Below the pieces are notes generated by a model. It was not told the DNA's origin, made no database searches, and was given only the letters and a program-made list of their open reading frames with translations. DNA of 64,000 nucleotides from Neoceratodus forsteri (Eukaryota; Chordata; Ceratodontiformes; Ceratodontidae): NCBI GenBank assembly GCA_016271365.2, contig JADMNL010000028.1, positions 54,764,001-54,828,000 of the forward strand, in the 5' to 3' direction. Made by a program: the position numbers and the translations under genes. Within the stretch, counting starts at the first letter, position 1, and each line of letters begins with the position of its first letter. Positions 46,811 to 57,428 of this stretch are shown here, in pieces.

Positions 46811-49515
46811 GAATTTTTATTTTATTTTATTTATTTGAAAATTGGTAACTTGGAAAGGCTCACTGACCCAAGGCGTTTCCAGCTGTGTGCTGGGGGAAGG
46901 GAAAGAGCATACAATGAATTATACACAGTATTATAGAAGCGCTCCACACAAAAAAAGTGAAAACTGTGAACAGTACAACATGGAACAAGTGCAAAAAATA
47001 ATAACTTGTGGCAGAATTTGAACCTATGCACACCATCACAGCCCGATGTAACTAATATCAACAGCTTGAGCAATTTAATACAGTAGTAGTTGAGACATAA
47101 GCTGACCCCAGAAGGGGGACCATAGCTGGGCAGGAAGTGGAACCAGAGGCAGGTTAGGAAGAGGGCCGACCAGAGCAGGAAATGGAGGGCAGGAGTTTAA
47201 ACTAGTGTTTGAGGGAAGTGAGGGAGGGTGAGAGACACAGAGAGGTTCCAGAGGGAGAGGAGGTGAAAGGAGAAGGCTGACTAACCAGCAAAGGAGTGAG
47301 GGTGAGAGGAGGGAGAAGATGTAAGGATCCATGGAGAGGAGGAAGTAGGAGGCAGAGGAGTGGGTGAGAGGAGTACGACAAGCTAAGAGGGTAGAGATCC
47401 AAACCAGTATTTGAAAATGAAGGAGGCACAGTGGGACTGGCGAAGGGGGAGAATGGAGAGGGAAGAGTAGAGAGAGCAATGGTAGTACAAGGGGGGAGTT
47501 GGTAGCAAAATGATGGATGGCATTACAGAGGGTATCCGGTCTGGAAAGTGAAGAGGAGGGGGTGGTACTGTAGACCACAGCTACATAGTCAAAGACTTAA
47601 GGAACCATTTTGGTAACCAGCTCCTAGCGGACCTGTGGAGACAGGCAGTCTTTGTTGCAGTGCAGGGCACCAAACTTGCAGTGAAGCTTGGCATGAATGG
47701 CATCGATGTGGGCAGAAAAATCAAGTCCACTGTCAAACCACACACCAAGGTACTTGAAGCAGGGAACCACATCAAGGGGTGAATCATCCAGAGTGAAGAA
47801 GGAAGTGAAGGGGGTGAGCCTCACTAGTTTCTGGCTGGAGCTGAAGGTCATAGACACTATTATTTTAGTGCTGATGCCCAGTTGGTTGGACTGGAACCAG
47901 CGCAGGACATTATGAAAGTATTGCTGTTGCGAGACTTCCACAGCTGCAGTTGAGGGGCCTGAGGTGTAGAGAACTGTGTCATCTACAAACATGTGACTAT
48001 GCGAGTTAGCACAGGCAGAGGGGAGGTCACTGAGGAAAATGTAAGAGTATAGAACCCAGGATGGAGCCCTGTGGGACCCCTGCCTGAATTGGGAATGGAG
48101 GGGACGGGATGCCGCCTACCTTTACTGACTGCTGATGGCCCTAGATGTAGGAATGGAACCAATCAACAGCAGGGGCGGAGACCAGCAGAACTCAGATTGT
48201 CCAGGAGGAGTGAATGGGCCACCAAATCAAGGGTTTTGGCCTGATCAATGAAAATGGCCTCCGTGATGTACCCCTGATCTATTTCAGAGGGGATGGAATC
48301 AGTGACCCATAGCAGAGAGGAGATGGTGGAGCTGTGCTTCCAAAAACCAGACTGAAAGGGGGAGAGGAAGTTGAAAGGGTGGAGGAAGTCAACAAGCCTG
48401 GAGTAGACCAGTTTCTCTTGCAGATTTGCAAGAGAGTGGAGGAGAGAGAGGACGGAAGTTGCCAGAGGTAGCAGACTCACTCATTTTGTGGAGGGGGAGA
48501 ACTTTGGCAACCTTCTAAGACTGAAGGACAGTGCAGAAGGTGACAGAGAGGTTGAGGAAGTGAGTAAGGGAGGAGACAATGGCAGGAGGTGAGAGATTGA
48601 TATGTTTAGGGTCCAGGCTATCCGGGCTACAGTTGGGCAAGTTGAGAGAGGAAAGGGCAAGCAGGGTTTCCTGGGTAGTGATGGGGGAAAATGAAACCCC
48701 AGGGAGGAGTGGGGAGGAGAGAAGAGTGGAGACATAGGCAGAGTAAAGCAGCTGGGTGGGGGAGTGCACATGTAGTAAAAAATGAATTGATGTAAGCAGC
48801 AGCAGAGGTATGGTCAGAGACTGGTGAATCATTAACCATGAGGACTTGGGGAATGGACTGGGTTGGGGAATCAAAAAGGAAGTGAATCACCTTTCACATT
48901 TTGGCTGAGACAATAAGATTGTTCTGGATGTTGACCTCAAAATATAAGGATTTGGTGGTATGGATGGCCTTTGAGCAGAAGTTTCTAAGCACCCTTAACA
49001 GGAGGTCAGACAGGGAATGGGATAATTTGTACTGGCCCAGGCTTGGCCATAGGTCTTGCACAAATCAGTGAGATCATAGATGATCCAGAGATGGTGGGAA
49101 GACATAACCCTGCACTTCCTGATGGGGGTGTGCTTGTCCCAGAGAGAAGTAAATTTCAAGCGAAAGAGCAGGAGGGCCACATTTGTGTCTGGGCAGAGAG
49201 AATGGGGGACCAGTTAGCTGCAGCCAAGTCACTCAGTACAGTATCCTTGTTCAGTGACTGGAGCATCCTGGACCAGATGTACTTGGTGGAGGAGGGAGGG
49301 TGCCAGACTATCCTGACACAAATGTCATGCAGTGGCCACTGAAGGTGTCCAGCAAAACATCTGCTACAGCAATGCAGTGGCAGTGTAAGCAGAGAACCCA
49401 GTCCAGAAAGGGGTGGCTTGTGGAGTGTGGATTGAGCCAGGTGTGTTCAGTAATGAGTCGTGAGAGATTCAGAGTCTCAATCCGGTCAGTCTGGAGGCCG
49501 GGAAAAACTGATTAA
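46811..49515 (-). mobile_element. L2/Rex1-type LINE, degraded, minus strand
   Basis: In element order: endonuclease remains at about 49505-49000 ('LLFRLKFTSLWDKHTPIRKC' near 49170); the RT entry 'DPKHINLSPPAIVSSLTHFL' (48610-48550); RT 'LEKLVYSRLVDFLHP'-type and 'FNFLSPFQSGFWKHSSTISS' (48420-48320); the active site FVDDTVLY (47990-47967); 'FKYLGVWFDSGLDFSAHID' (47760-47700); and a low-complexity 3' part. The 3' end at about 46811-46840 is an (AAAAT/AAAT)n tail on the element strand. Many stops and frameshifts are present. The Pro/Ser-rich frames at 47578-47075 and 48890-48481 are partly shadow translations. Confidence 0.78.
47075..49180 (-). pseudogene. LINE reverse transcriptase ORF of the L2/Rex1-type element
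   Basis: The reverse transcriptase can be followed through three separate frames: 48890-48515, 48480-48163 and 47992-47624. The fingers/palm motif AIFIDQAKTLDLVAHSLLLD has lost part of the usual AFD (family: DLAKAFDLVDH). The active site reads FVDD, which is acceptable for LINEs (FADD/YADD/FVDD). About 170 bases between 48163 and 47992 carry the 'PQGS-LGP' region in degraded form. It would be a target-primed reverse transcriptase if intact. Confidence 0.72.
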
Positions 49516-50229
49516 AATGAAAGGGGAACTCTCATCTTCAGGATTTCTTAATGTCTGAAAGTCCATAAACAGCTACTTTGAAAGAGTTATTGTGCTTACC
49601 TGTAAGTTTCAGCAGTCCAGAGTAATTCATATTTAAATCAGCCTGTAATTAAGGGCTGGGGGCAGCCATCTGTTTTAGGCTTCTGACAGGCAATGATGTC
49701 ACCGCAGGCTTTGCCCTGCTTTGACTACAAATAATCCAGTAGAATAAATAGGAAGTTGGCTATTTTATTGAGTGTGTTTATTTATTAGCTTTTGGTAACC
49801 GTGTAAGTGCATTAGGCATTAGTCCTGCCTATTTTCAAGCATGACCCTGGAGGGTACAGTAACAATCAATAACAATCAACAAGAACAGATAGAAACAGTT
49901 GTCAGCTACAGGCCTGCAAATAGCCAGGTGAATAAATTCATACATGAAACTGAAAACTACAAAATGGTCAGAAAGAATACAATAGTGACACCTCAGAGGG
50001 AGTCAACAGCAAAACAACAAGCAGTATCCATCCACGCAGGGATGGAAAATAGTTCATTTGGTACAGTAAGACAGTACAGTTCAAGGTGTTATTATGGCAC
50101 TTTCTACATTTATAATAATTATTTTATATGTGCAGTGAAACTAGTGAGTTATCACCTTTACATCATTTCAAACTGTTAGCAAAAACAATCCAATAGAATT
50201 ATGTTATTGTTATGTTAGAAAATCACATT
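49516..50229. other. Unassigned interval
   Basis: A/T-rich sequence without recognisable family. The 112-codon frame at 49841-50179 has no recognisable domain and starts in low-complexity AATCAATAACAATCAAC, so I do not call it a gene. Confidence 0.4.
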
Positions 50230-50984
50230 CAGTTCAAAGTATTTCAGAAAGAATCTTATGAGGAACAGCTGGAGGCCCTGAATATGTAAATAAATAGAGG
50301 CCAGACAGGAACATGGGGACATGACTGAAACATATGTTTCTCAGAGGTATAAACACGATAAATAGGCTGGCCCGGTGGCACTGAGGGCTGAGGTACTGGA
50401 TGCCTTACCTCACTCTATGCTGGTGACCCGGGTTCAGGAATGACCTCAGGTCATCAGGGAGCCAGCGTGGGGAGGGAGGGATGGAGTATGATTGAGCAGC
50501 CACATGGCAGCTCTCCCCTCCTGGGGTGAATGCCCGCACCCTCTGTAGTTCCGCTCCCACTGGGTGAAGGTCCAGAGGGAAGCATAGGCATGAGGGCATG
50601 GTGGCAACAGCCAGGGGTGGGGTGGAAGGGGCTGAGCTGGTACTTGGTGTGAGCATGCACCTCCACACCCATCCACATACATGTCTGCCGAGGTCCTGAG
50701 TCAGGGAGAAAAAGGGAACAAATCCATGCAGTACATATGGAAAAAACAAGGTAAATCATGACAACCTATTTGTAAGAAACAGGGATGCAGTCACAAGTGA
50801 CTAGAAGGTGGAGTGCAAATTCAGGAGAAACCCTAGGGTGTTCTACTTCACTGAGAGGGTGGTGAAACTGTGGAACAGACTGCCAGTGAAAGTGATGGGG
50901 GCAACTACCCTAAATGGGTTTAAAAATGGTTGGAACAGGACACAGGGACCCATGGTCCCCATGGGGGGCAGTAAGAGAAAATTA
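50230..50984 (+). mobile_element. CR1 LINE 3' fragment split by a SINE
   Basis: Left part (50230-50364): plus-strand 'SYEEQLEALNM' near 50255-50290 and a 'GTWGHD' (family RDMGDMIET) region. Right part (50746-50984): 'FRRNPRVFYFTERVVKLWNR' from 50820 and 'LNGFKNGWNRTQ'. Together they are the ORF2 C-terminus and the start of the 3' untranslated region of CR1. A SINE lies between them. DIRS copy 2 begins at about 50985, so the CR1 tail is missing. Confidence 0.8.
50365..50745 (+). mobile_element. tRNA-headed SINE, copy 3, inside CR1
   Basis: The head is GGCCCGGTGGCACTGAGGGC then TGAGGTACTGGATGCC (A-box-like). The B-box-like GGTGACCCGGGTTCAGGA lies at 50422-50439. It is closely related to the element at 24199. 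It interrupts CR1 coding sequence. The target duplication is not clean (GATAAATAG before, GGTAAATCATG after). The long open frames on the opposite strand are not genes. Confidence 0.65.
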
Positions 50985-51210
50985 CTCACCTTAGTAATGT
51001 TGTTTCTTCTAATGGAGTCTTGCTATATTATGACATATGCAGTGAGTCCCAACCTTCGAACTGCTCCGGAAATGAAAGAGTTAACTTTCCATGCCAGGCA
51101 TGGAACGCTGAGCTCGAACTTGGTTGAAACTCTGTCTGTTGTTCTTCAAACTCAAACCGTCAGATCTTTACGAGCTAAACTCACTGAGGTCCTGTGTGGA
51201 AGCTGTAAAC
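50985..51210 (-). repeat. DIRS copy 2 3' inverted terminal repeat
   Basis: From ACTCACCTTAGTAATGTTGT through TCTTGCTATATTATGACATA, GTTAACTTTCCATGCCAGGC and CTCTGTCTGTTGTTCTTCAA to CAGATC near 51165. It is the inverted counterpart of 56480-56666 (GTCATAATATAGCAAGACTT, GCATGGAAAGTTAAC, AACAGACAGAG). The outermost ~40 bases are extended relative to the 5' repeat, as in other DIRS elements. Confidence 0.88.
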
Positions 51211-51424
51211 CTACACTAGCCAACTGGCTACTAAAATAAGAATACATTTTTTGGTCCCAAAACAAAGACTCAAGTCAGGAGACCCAAAAAATGAAAAACA
51301 CAACACCAAGTCACCCCAAAAAAGGAGGGGTGAAACAACAAGGTGGGCACCTACAAAGTGCCAACACTGCACTGCCCACCCACATCCCATAAACAAGGTT
51401 CTGAGAGGGGCAGGCGGGGGGGAG

Positions 51425-51530
51425 GTCATAATATAGCAAGACTCCATTAGAAGAAACATTACTAAGGTGAGAAATATTTTCTTCAAACAACATGAAGTCT
51501 TGCTATATTATGACATATGCAGACTACACA
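51425..51530 (-). repeat. DIRS copy 2 internal complementary region
   Basis: Two joined parts. TCATAATATAGCAAGACTCC and TAGAAGAAACATTACTAAGG (51426-51470) are the reverse complement of the outer end of the 3' terminal repeat. ACAACATGAAGTCTTGCTAT and ATTATGACATATGCAG (51487-51522) are the reverse complement of the end of the 5' terminal repeat. In the DIRS replication model this region templates the junction of the circular DNA intermediate. It lies directly after the recombinase ORF. Confidence 0.9.
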
Positions 51531-53121
51531 GCAGTACCTCCATGGAGGAGGGACAGAACCTACTTAGGAAATAGGCTCTGAAGCACAGCTGTGCCAAACC
51601 AAGCATCACTCCTAGCCTGGATGTGCAGGGAGTAATGCTTGGTAAAAGTGTGAACTGTTTTCCAGGTAGCTGCTTGACATATCTCTAGGATAGGGATGTC
51701 CCTGGCAGCTGCCAGGGAAGCAGCTGTACCTCTGGTAGAGTGAGCCCTCAGGCCTGAGGGAGGAACCTTACCAAGTTTTTCAAAACAAAATTGGATACAA
51801 GAGACAATCCACCTGGCAATGGATCTTTTAGTGGCAAGTTTCCCTTTGCCAACTTCACCATAAGTGAGAAAAAGTTGGAGGGAGTCAAACCAGTGACCCT
51901 AGGTAAGGTCTATGTAGTAGCTAAGGGCTCTCTTTACATCTAAGCTGTGCAGCCTCCTCTCAGCAGAGGAGGAATGGTCAGTGAAGTACACTGGAAGAGA
52001 CATAGATTGATTAAGGTGGAAATCTGAAACCACCTTAGGCAAGAACTTCCTGTTAGTCCGGAGGACCACCTTATCTCTATGAAAGGAGATAAAATCAGGC
52101 TCCACTGACAAAGCTTGTAATTCACTTATGCGTCTGGCAGAAGTGATGGCTACCAGAAACACAGTCTTCAAGTCAAGTACTTAAGCTCTGCTGAGGGCAA
52201 AGGCTCAAAGGGGGGTTGCATAAGCTGAGCAATGCAAATATTAAGATCCCAGGCAGGGGCAGGGTCCCTGAATGGAGGGTTGGTGTGAAGCAATCCCTTA
52301 AAAAACTTGGAGAATACAGGATAAGCTGAAAGAGAAGAGGGTTTACCTGCTGAAATAAAAGCAGACACAGCTGCCAAATGTACTTTTAGGGTAGCTGGTC
52401 TCAGCCCCAAGGTATTTAAACGGACCATATAATCCAGGACTGTGGGTAAATCATCAGATTCTGGGGAAATATGCTTCCCAGAGCACCATATGGAAAACCT
52501 TTTCCATTTGGAATTATAAGTAACCCTAGTGGAAGGCTTTCTAGAAGCCTTAAGGATATCCATTACACCTTGGGAGAGGTGTAGGTCAGCAGACTCTAAC
52601 TCTTCAAGAGCCAGGCCTTGAGATTGAAAGATTTGAGGTTCGGGTACCAAACTCTCCCCTGAGCACAGGTTAACAAGTTGTGATTCCTGGGAAGACACAG
52701 GAGAAGGTGGACTGCTAAGGACAGTAGGAGTGGGTACCAAGGCTGTCTGACTCAGTCTGGAGCAATCAGGATCACCTTGCAGGGTTGAGATCTGATTTTG
52801 ACTAGCACTTTGAATAAGAGAGGGAAGGGGGGAAGCATAGAGAAACTTCCCTTCCCAACTGAGAAGGAAGGCATCCAGAGGGACTGAGCCCAACACTGGG
52901 GGCCTGCAGCAAAAAAGGGGAAGTTGGTGATTGTCTGGAACTACAAAAAGATCTATCTGTGGGTGCCCCATCTGGCAGATACCACCTCCAGGACTAGGGG
53001 GTCCAGTGACCATTCGTGGTGGCCCTGGGAAATCCTGCTGAGAGCATCTGCCAGGACATTGCCCTTGCCTGGGAGGTGAACTGCCATAAAGGAGGTGTTC
53101 AGTGAGTAAGCCAGAGACCAC
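51520..53121 (-). pseudogene. DIRS copy 2 tyrosine recombinase, broken
   Basis: The ORF 53121-52168 starts with the connector after RNase H ('PQIDLFVVPDNHQLPLFCCR') and a Ser/Pro-rich linker. It reaches the recombinase core-binding part at about 52550-52350 (STRVTYNSKWKRFSIWCSGK; LGLRPATLKVHLAAVSAF). A small deletion shifts the frame at 52170. The catalytic part follows in 52171-51899 with the first Arg in ITSARRISELQAL. A TAG replaces Lys at about 51899. Beyond it come the HxxR box as AHSTRGTAASLA and the Tyr motif as TFTKHYSL (about 51680-51600). All catalytic residues survive, but the frame does not. The enzyme would insert the circular DNA. Confidence 0.9.
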
Positions 53122-54725
53122 AACTTCATTGCTTCAGTGCACAAGGCTGTAGACCGAGTGCCCCCTTGCTTGTTGATGTACCTCATTGTGGTGGTGTTGT
53201 CTGTTCTGACCTGAATAACTTTGTTCTGAACAGATTTGGAGAAAGCTTGAAGTGCTAGAAAAACTGCTCTGAGTTCCAACAGATTGATGTGGAGCAGAGA
53301 TTCCTGAGGGGACCACAATCCCTGGGTAGTGAGGTCGCCCATGTGAGCTCCCCACCCCAGGAGGGATGCATCTGTAGTAAGGATTAAGGAGTGAGACTGA
53401 GGGGCAAAAGGAACCCCCTGTCTCAGATTGCTTTGGTCCTGCCACCACTGCAGGGCCTGGATTAGGGTTCGAGTCACTGGGATCAGCTTGGTTAGAGGGT
53501 CTTTCCTTTGAGACCAAAAGGCTCTCAAATGGAACTGGATGTCCCTCATCTGAAATCTTGCTCCCTGCACTACTGCTGTTGAAGCAGCCATGTGCCCCAG
53601 GAGCTGTAGAAAGTGCCTTGCTGGTTGAGAGACCTGCAGGGTGAATGAGGAGGCCAGAGAGACCAGGGTCCTTGCTCTGTCTATAGGAAGGAAGACTCTG
53701 GCCTGCTCTGTGTTCAGCTCCATGCCTATGAAGGTCAGGAGCTGGACAGGCTCTATAACTGACTTTGGAAGATTCAGAAGGAAACCTAGGGAGGTAAGCA
53801 GTTGCTGCGTTATCTGAAGGTGTAAATTGACCTGGTCTGGGGACTGGCCTACTAAGAGCCAATCGTCCAGGTAAGGAAAGATGGCAATCTTTTGCCTTCT
53901 TAGGTAGGCAACTGCTATAGCCAGGCATTTGGTGAATACCCTTGGAGCAGAAGTGAGGCCGAAGGGCATTGCTCTGAACTGGTAATGGCCTGAGGGCAGC
54001 TCAAACCTGAGGTACTTTCAATGGGAGCTTCTGATGAGAATATGGAAATCGGCATCCTTGAGGTCCAGGGAAGCTAGCCAGTCCCCTGGCCTTAGAGAGG
54101 GTAGGATAATTCCCAGAGTCACCATTTTGAACTTTGGCTTTAAAAGGTGCTTGTTTAAATATCTGAGATCCAGGATGGGCCGCCATTCTCCTGTCTTTTT
54201 TGGGGTAAGGAAGTACCTGGAGTACAAACCTTTGCCCTAGTGTAGGGGAGGAACCCTTTCCACAGCTCTGAGAGCCAGGAGGGTAGAGACCTCTGCCTCT
54301 AGGGCGAATGCCTCTGATGGAGTTGCAGGTGGAAAATATCTGGTTCTCAGCTTTGGAAATTTTTTGAAGCTGAGAACCAGTCCCTGGCTTGCTACTTCCA
54401 GGACCCACTTGTCTGATGTTAAAGACTTCCAGTCCTGGACAAAGTAAGCCACCCTGCCCCCTACAGATAGAGGAGAATCAGCCCTGGCAATTCCATCAGG
54501 GTGCCTGCTTGGCAGGGGCTTTGGACTGAGGGGTGGAAGCAGACCTGCTTGTACCCCATCTGCCTCTCCCTCTAAAGAACCCCCTCTGAGCATAGGCAGA
54601 GGAGGAAGCTTGGGCTTGATAAAAAGGCCTATGAAAAGGCCTGCCCCTGCCTGAAGGAAGCTGCTTTTGAGGAGTGGCCTGCCTTTCCTTGGCCTGTGCA
54701 CTCCTATAGGTGGCCCTATATTCAT
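52953..54725 (-). pseudogene. DIRS copy 2 reverse transcriptase and RNase H, broken by stops
   Basis: The entry frame 54725-54237 overlaps the gag end and holds 'VAYFVQDWKSLTSDKWVLEV'. It ends at a TAG where copy 1 has AAG. RT continues at 54227-54018 ('KKTGEWRPILDLRYLNKHLL', 'DWLASLDLKDADFHI'), meets a TGA where copy 1 has AGA, and resumes at 53969-52953. That frame has MPFGLTSAPRVFTKCLAIAV, the intact active site LPYLDDWLLVG (about 53860), then RNase H: ILTTDASLLGWGAH, NLLELRAVFLAL, VRTDNTTTMRYINKQGG. The domain order RT-RNase H before the recombinase is standard for DIRS. Only a few point changes separate it from an open ORF. Confidence 0.92.
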
Positions 54726-56113
54726 CCATTTTCTTCATGTAATTCTCTGTTTGCTCCCCAAATAGAGAATTTCCTACAACAGGAAAATCCATGGCCTTAG
54801 ACTGGGTATCCTGAGACAGGGTAGTACATCTGAGCCAAGCCATCCTGTGAAGTGCCACAGATGTAGCCATGACTCTTGATGAAACATCATTAGAGTCCAC
54901 TGCAGCATGAAATTGCACCATGGATGCCTCAATACCATCCATAGCCACCTGTTCCAGCTCCCTGGCAAGCTGGTCAGGGACTTGTTTCGATAGGGCCAGA
55001 ACAGTATCCCATCTGGATTTTTGGTACCTAGCAGCATAAGTCATATAATTTGCTTGTCTGAGTCCCAAAGATGCTGCCATGTACTGTTTCTTTGCCATAG
55101 CATCAATCTTCCTGGAGTCCTTCTCGGGGGGGGGGTGTGAAGCTAGGGGAATATTTGCCTTGTCACTGGCTGCAGCCTGCACTACCCCCACATGGGCTGC
55201 ATTGTTGAGTGAGGAAATCAGTGACGGAGCCTGATAAGGTATACCTCTTGTCCATCCTTTTATCCACAGGAGGTATAGTGTGAGGAGTTTTTAAAACTTT
55301 TACTGTCTGTTTCTGAAAAGATTTATGCAAAGGAATAGACAGCCTCCTAGACTCTGGAATATCCATCATTTCTACATAGTCTGGCTCCTCTTGGTCATCA
55401 ACAGCTTCCTCAACTGGGAGCTGGAAAGTTTCAGCAACTTTTTTATAAAACATGAAATGAGAAGGGGACTCAGAAAGCCTTGGAGGAGAAACCCCTAGGG
55501 GTCTATCTAGAGAGATGTCCAGATCAATGGGCACATCCAGATCTTCAAAACCATATTCACTCTCCTCATATTCCTCTTTCCCCTCCTCCGGTTCATAAAA
55601 ATCCTCAAAATCATAATCTTGAACCGGTGGAACCAGCCGAACCGAATGCTTACCTGAAGGTGTCGGTTCGGTCGGAACCGGAGAAAGAGACTGGACAATT
55701 TGAATTGCTTTAGCTATTTCCTCAGCAGTTGGGGAGAGAACTTTTGGCTCTACACTAGCTGACTTTCTAGTCCTTTGTGCTGGAACCGGCTCCTCAGAAC
55801 CGGCTCTTCATTTGCCCAAGGAAGTATCGCCCTGGTCAGAGGGCACTCCCTCCGGTTTGGTTGGCACCGAACCGGGCTGGCCATCCAGGTCAGTGGACTT
55901 TTTAGGCTCCCTTTCCCTGAGCCTACCAACTCTATTTTTAATGGTGGCAGCATGGAAATTGTTACAAATCTGGCAGTCTGAATTGTGGTGGTCAAACCCC
56001 AGACAATAGACACATGTGGTGTGTGGGTCAGCCTTAGCAAAAGCTTCCCCACAAACACTACAGTGTTGAAACCCAGTGGGTCCGGTTTTTCTTTTGGGTT
56101 TCTCAGACATCAT
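54496..56113 (-). pseudogene. DIRS copy 2 gag-like ORF, broken
   Basis: Pieces at 56113-55808, 55534-55163 and 55191-54496 correspond in order to the gag of copy 1. The Cys/His cluster CSVCGEAF...TTCVYCLGFDHHNSDC is at about 56060-55980. 'SPSHFMFYKKVAETFQLPVE' is near 55470. 'AASLGLRQANYMTYAARYQK' is near 55080. An RG/SR-rich tail (FFRGRGRWGTSRSAS) ends at 54496. A stop occurs near 55808, where copy 1 reads through. A frameshift lies at a run of ten G near 55126-55190. The gag end overlaps the start of the RT frame by ~230 bases. Confidence 0.87.
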
Positions 56114-56479
56114 GCCAGCCTAACCAACTTGCCCATTTATGGCAATCCACCAAGCAAGATACCCTTATCGGTTCTCAACTGTGTCACGGGTCATGGAAAA
56201 AAAGTAATAAAATCCGTTTTTTTTAGAACCGATAAGAACCGGGAACCGCAATCTAAAAAAGGACTAGTAGATTTTAAATACAACCTGATCGGTTCAAACC
56301 GAACTGATAAAGAATTACAAGTTCCACACAGAAAAAATAAATGTAAAACCTATCTATTACTTACATTACCACAGACAGAGGCTGAACCGAACGGTTGCGG
56401 TTTAATATTGGCTAAAAACCAAAAAATAATACTTTTAAACCGACAAAATGAACCGAGCAGAAGGAGAAATCTCCAGAGC

Positions 56480-56666
56480 GACTGTTCAGTGAGGCGGAGT
56501 AAAGAATCTGACAGTTTGCATTTGAAGTACAACAGACAGAGTTTTCAACCGAGCTCGCACTCTAAGTTCCATGCCTGCATGGAAAGTTAACTATTTCACC
56601 TCCGGAGCAGTTCCAACCTGCAGTCATACTGCAATTGTCATAATATAGCAAGACTTCATGTTGTTT
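56480..56666 (-). repeat. DIRS copy 2 5' inverted terminal repeat
   Basis: GAATCTGACAG, AACAGACAGAGTTTTCAACC, CCATGCCTGCATGGAAAGTT then AACTATTTCACCTCCGGAGC, and the end GTCATAATATAGCAAGACTT then CATGTTGTTT. At 56667 the sequence becomes the recombinase of copy 3. Between this repeat and the gag start (56113-56480) lies a leader rich in GAACCGA/TCGGTT motifs, also present in copy 1. Confidence 0.88.
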
Positions 56667-56669
56667 AAA

Positions 56670-57324
56670 AACTGTGTTCCTGGGAGCTATCACTTCTGCC
56701 AGTTGAATTAGTGAATTACAGGCTCTGTCAGTTGAACCTGACTGTATTTCATTCCATAGAGATAAGGTGGTCCTCAGGATGAATCGTAGGTTCTTACCGA
56801 AAGTGGTATCAGATTTTCATCTGAATCAATCTATGTCTCAACCGTTATTATTCACTGATCATTCTTCTTCAGGAGAAAGAAGATTACACAGTTTGGATGT
56901 TCAAAGGGCACTTAGCTACTACATAGAACACACTAAGGCACATATAAATGACTGTCTTCAACTATTTCTCTCTTTTGGGAAAGTGGGAAAAGGTAAACCT
57001 GCTACTAAAAGAACTATTGCCAGGTGGATTGTCTCTTGTATACGATTCTGTTATGCCAAGTTGGGCAGGGAGCCCCCTTCAGGCTTGACAGCCCACTCAA
57101 CTAGGAGTACAGCTGCCTCTCTGGCTGCTACCAGAGATGTACCCTTGCTAGAAATCTGTAAAGCAGCCACCTGGAAAACAGTCCATACGTTCACCAAGCA
57201 TTACTCCCTGAATGTCCAGGCTAGGAGTTATGCTAGGTTTGCTACAGCAGTATTGCAGATTTGCAGATCCTGTTCCCAAAGTAAGGTTCTGTGTCCCCTC
57301 CTCCTGGGGGGAATTGCTTGGTAG
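56670..57324 (+). pseudogene. DIRS copy 3 tyrosine recombinase C-terminal half
   Basis: The sequence before 56767 reads 'ITSAS-stop-ISELQALSVEP', so the Arg pair containing the first catalytic Arg has become Ser-stop. From 56767 the frame is open for 185 codons to 57324: RRFLPKVVSDFHLNQSMSQP, 'GKVGKGKPATKRTIARWIVS', the HxxR box AHSTRSTAASLAATRDVP and the Tyr motif HTFTKHYSLNVQARS. The natural ORF end (GGIAW) is reached. The catalytic C-terminal boxes are intact and this is the longest unbroken recombinase segment in the window. It lacks everything upstream and cannot act alone. Confidence 0.9.
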
Positions 57325-57332
57325 TCTGCATA

Positions 57333-57428
57333 CAGTCAGAATACAGCAAGACTTCATGTTGTTTGAAGAACAAAATTACTCACCATAGTAATGTTGTTTC
57401 TTCTAATGGAGACTTGCTGTATTCTGAC
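57333..57428 (+). repeat. DIRS copy 3 internal complementary region
   Basis: CAGTCAGAATACAGCAAGAC and TTCATGTTGTTTGAAGAACA (57333-57372) match the 5' terminal-repeat end of copy 1 (21770-21793). ACTCACCATAGTAATGTTGT and TCTTCTAATGGAGACTTGC (57379-57418), ending GTATTCTGACC, are the reverse complement of its own 3' end (57836-57890). Confidence 0.9.

Larger units (their letters stand above)
50985..56666 (-). mobile_element. DIRS-like retrotransposon copy 2, structurally complete
   Basis: A 5.7-kb minus-strand element with every structural part of the DIRS group: a 5' inverted terminal repeat (56666-56480), a gag-like ORF (56113-54496), RT/RNase H (54725-52953), tyrosine recombinase (53121-51520), an internal complementary region (51530-51425) and a 3' inverted terminal repeat (51210-50985). 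DIRS elements insert through the recombinase as circles and leave no target duplication. None is seen: the left flank is CR1 and the right flank is another DIRS copy. Nonsense changes and frameshifts in each ORF make it inactive. Confidence 0.92.

Noticed and set aside
47075..47578. Proline/serine-rich 167-codon frame as a gene
   Set aside because: It is low-complexity sequence in the 3' part of a degraded LINE, without a recognisable domain.
50405..50759. Overlapping ~100-codon minus-strand frames
   Set aside because: They lie in the antisense strand of a SINE inserted in CR1.
53134..53928. 264-codon frame as an independent host gene
   Set aside because: It lies wholly inside the DIRS RT/RNase H region in another frame. 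It is reported only as a possible overlapping frame.
54237..54725. Separate small gene upstream of DIRS RT
   Set aside because: Comparison with copy 1 shows it is the RT entry segment cut by an AAG-to-TAG change.
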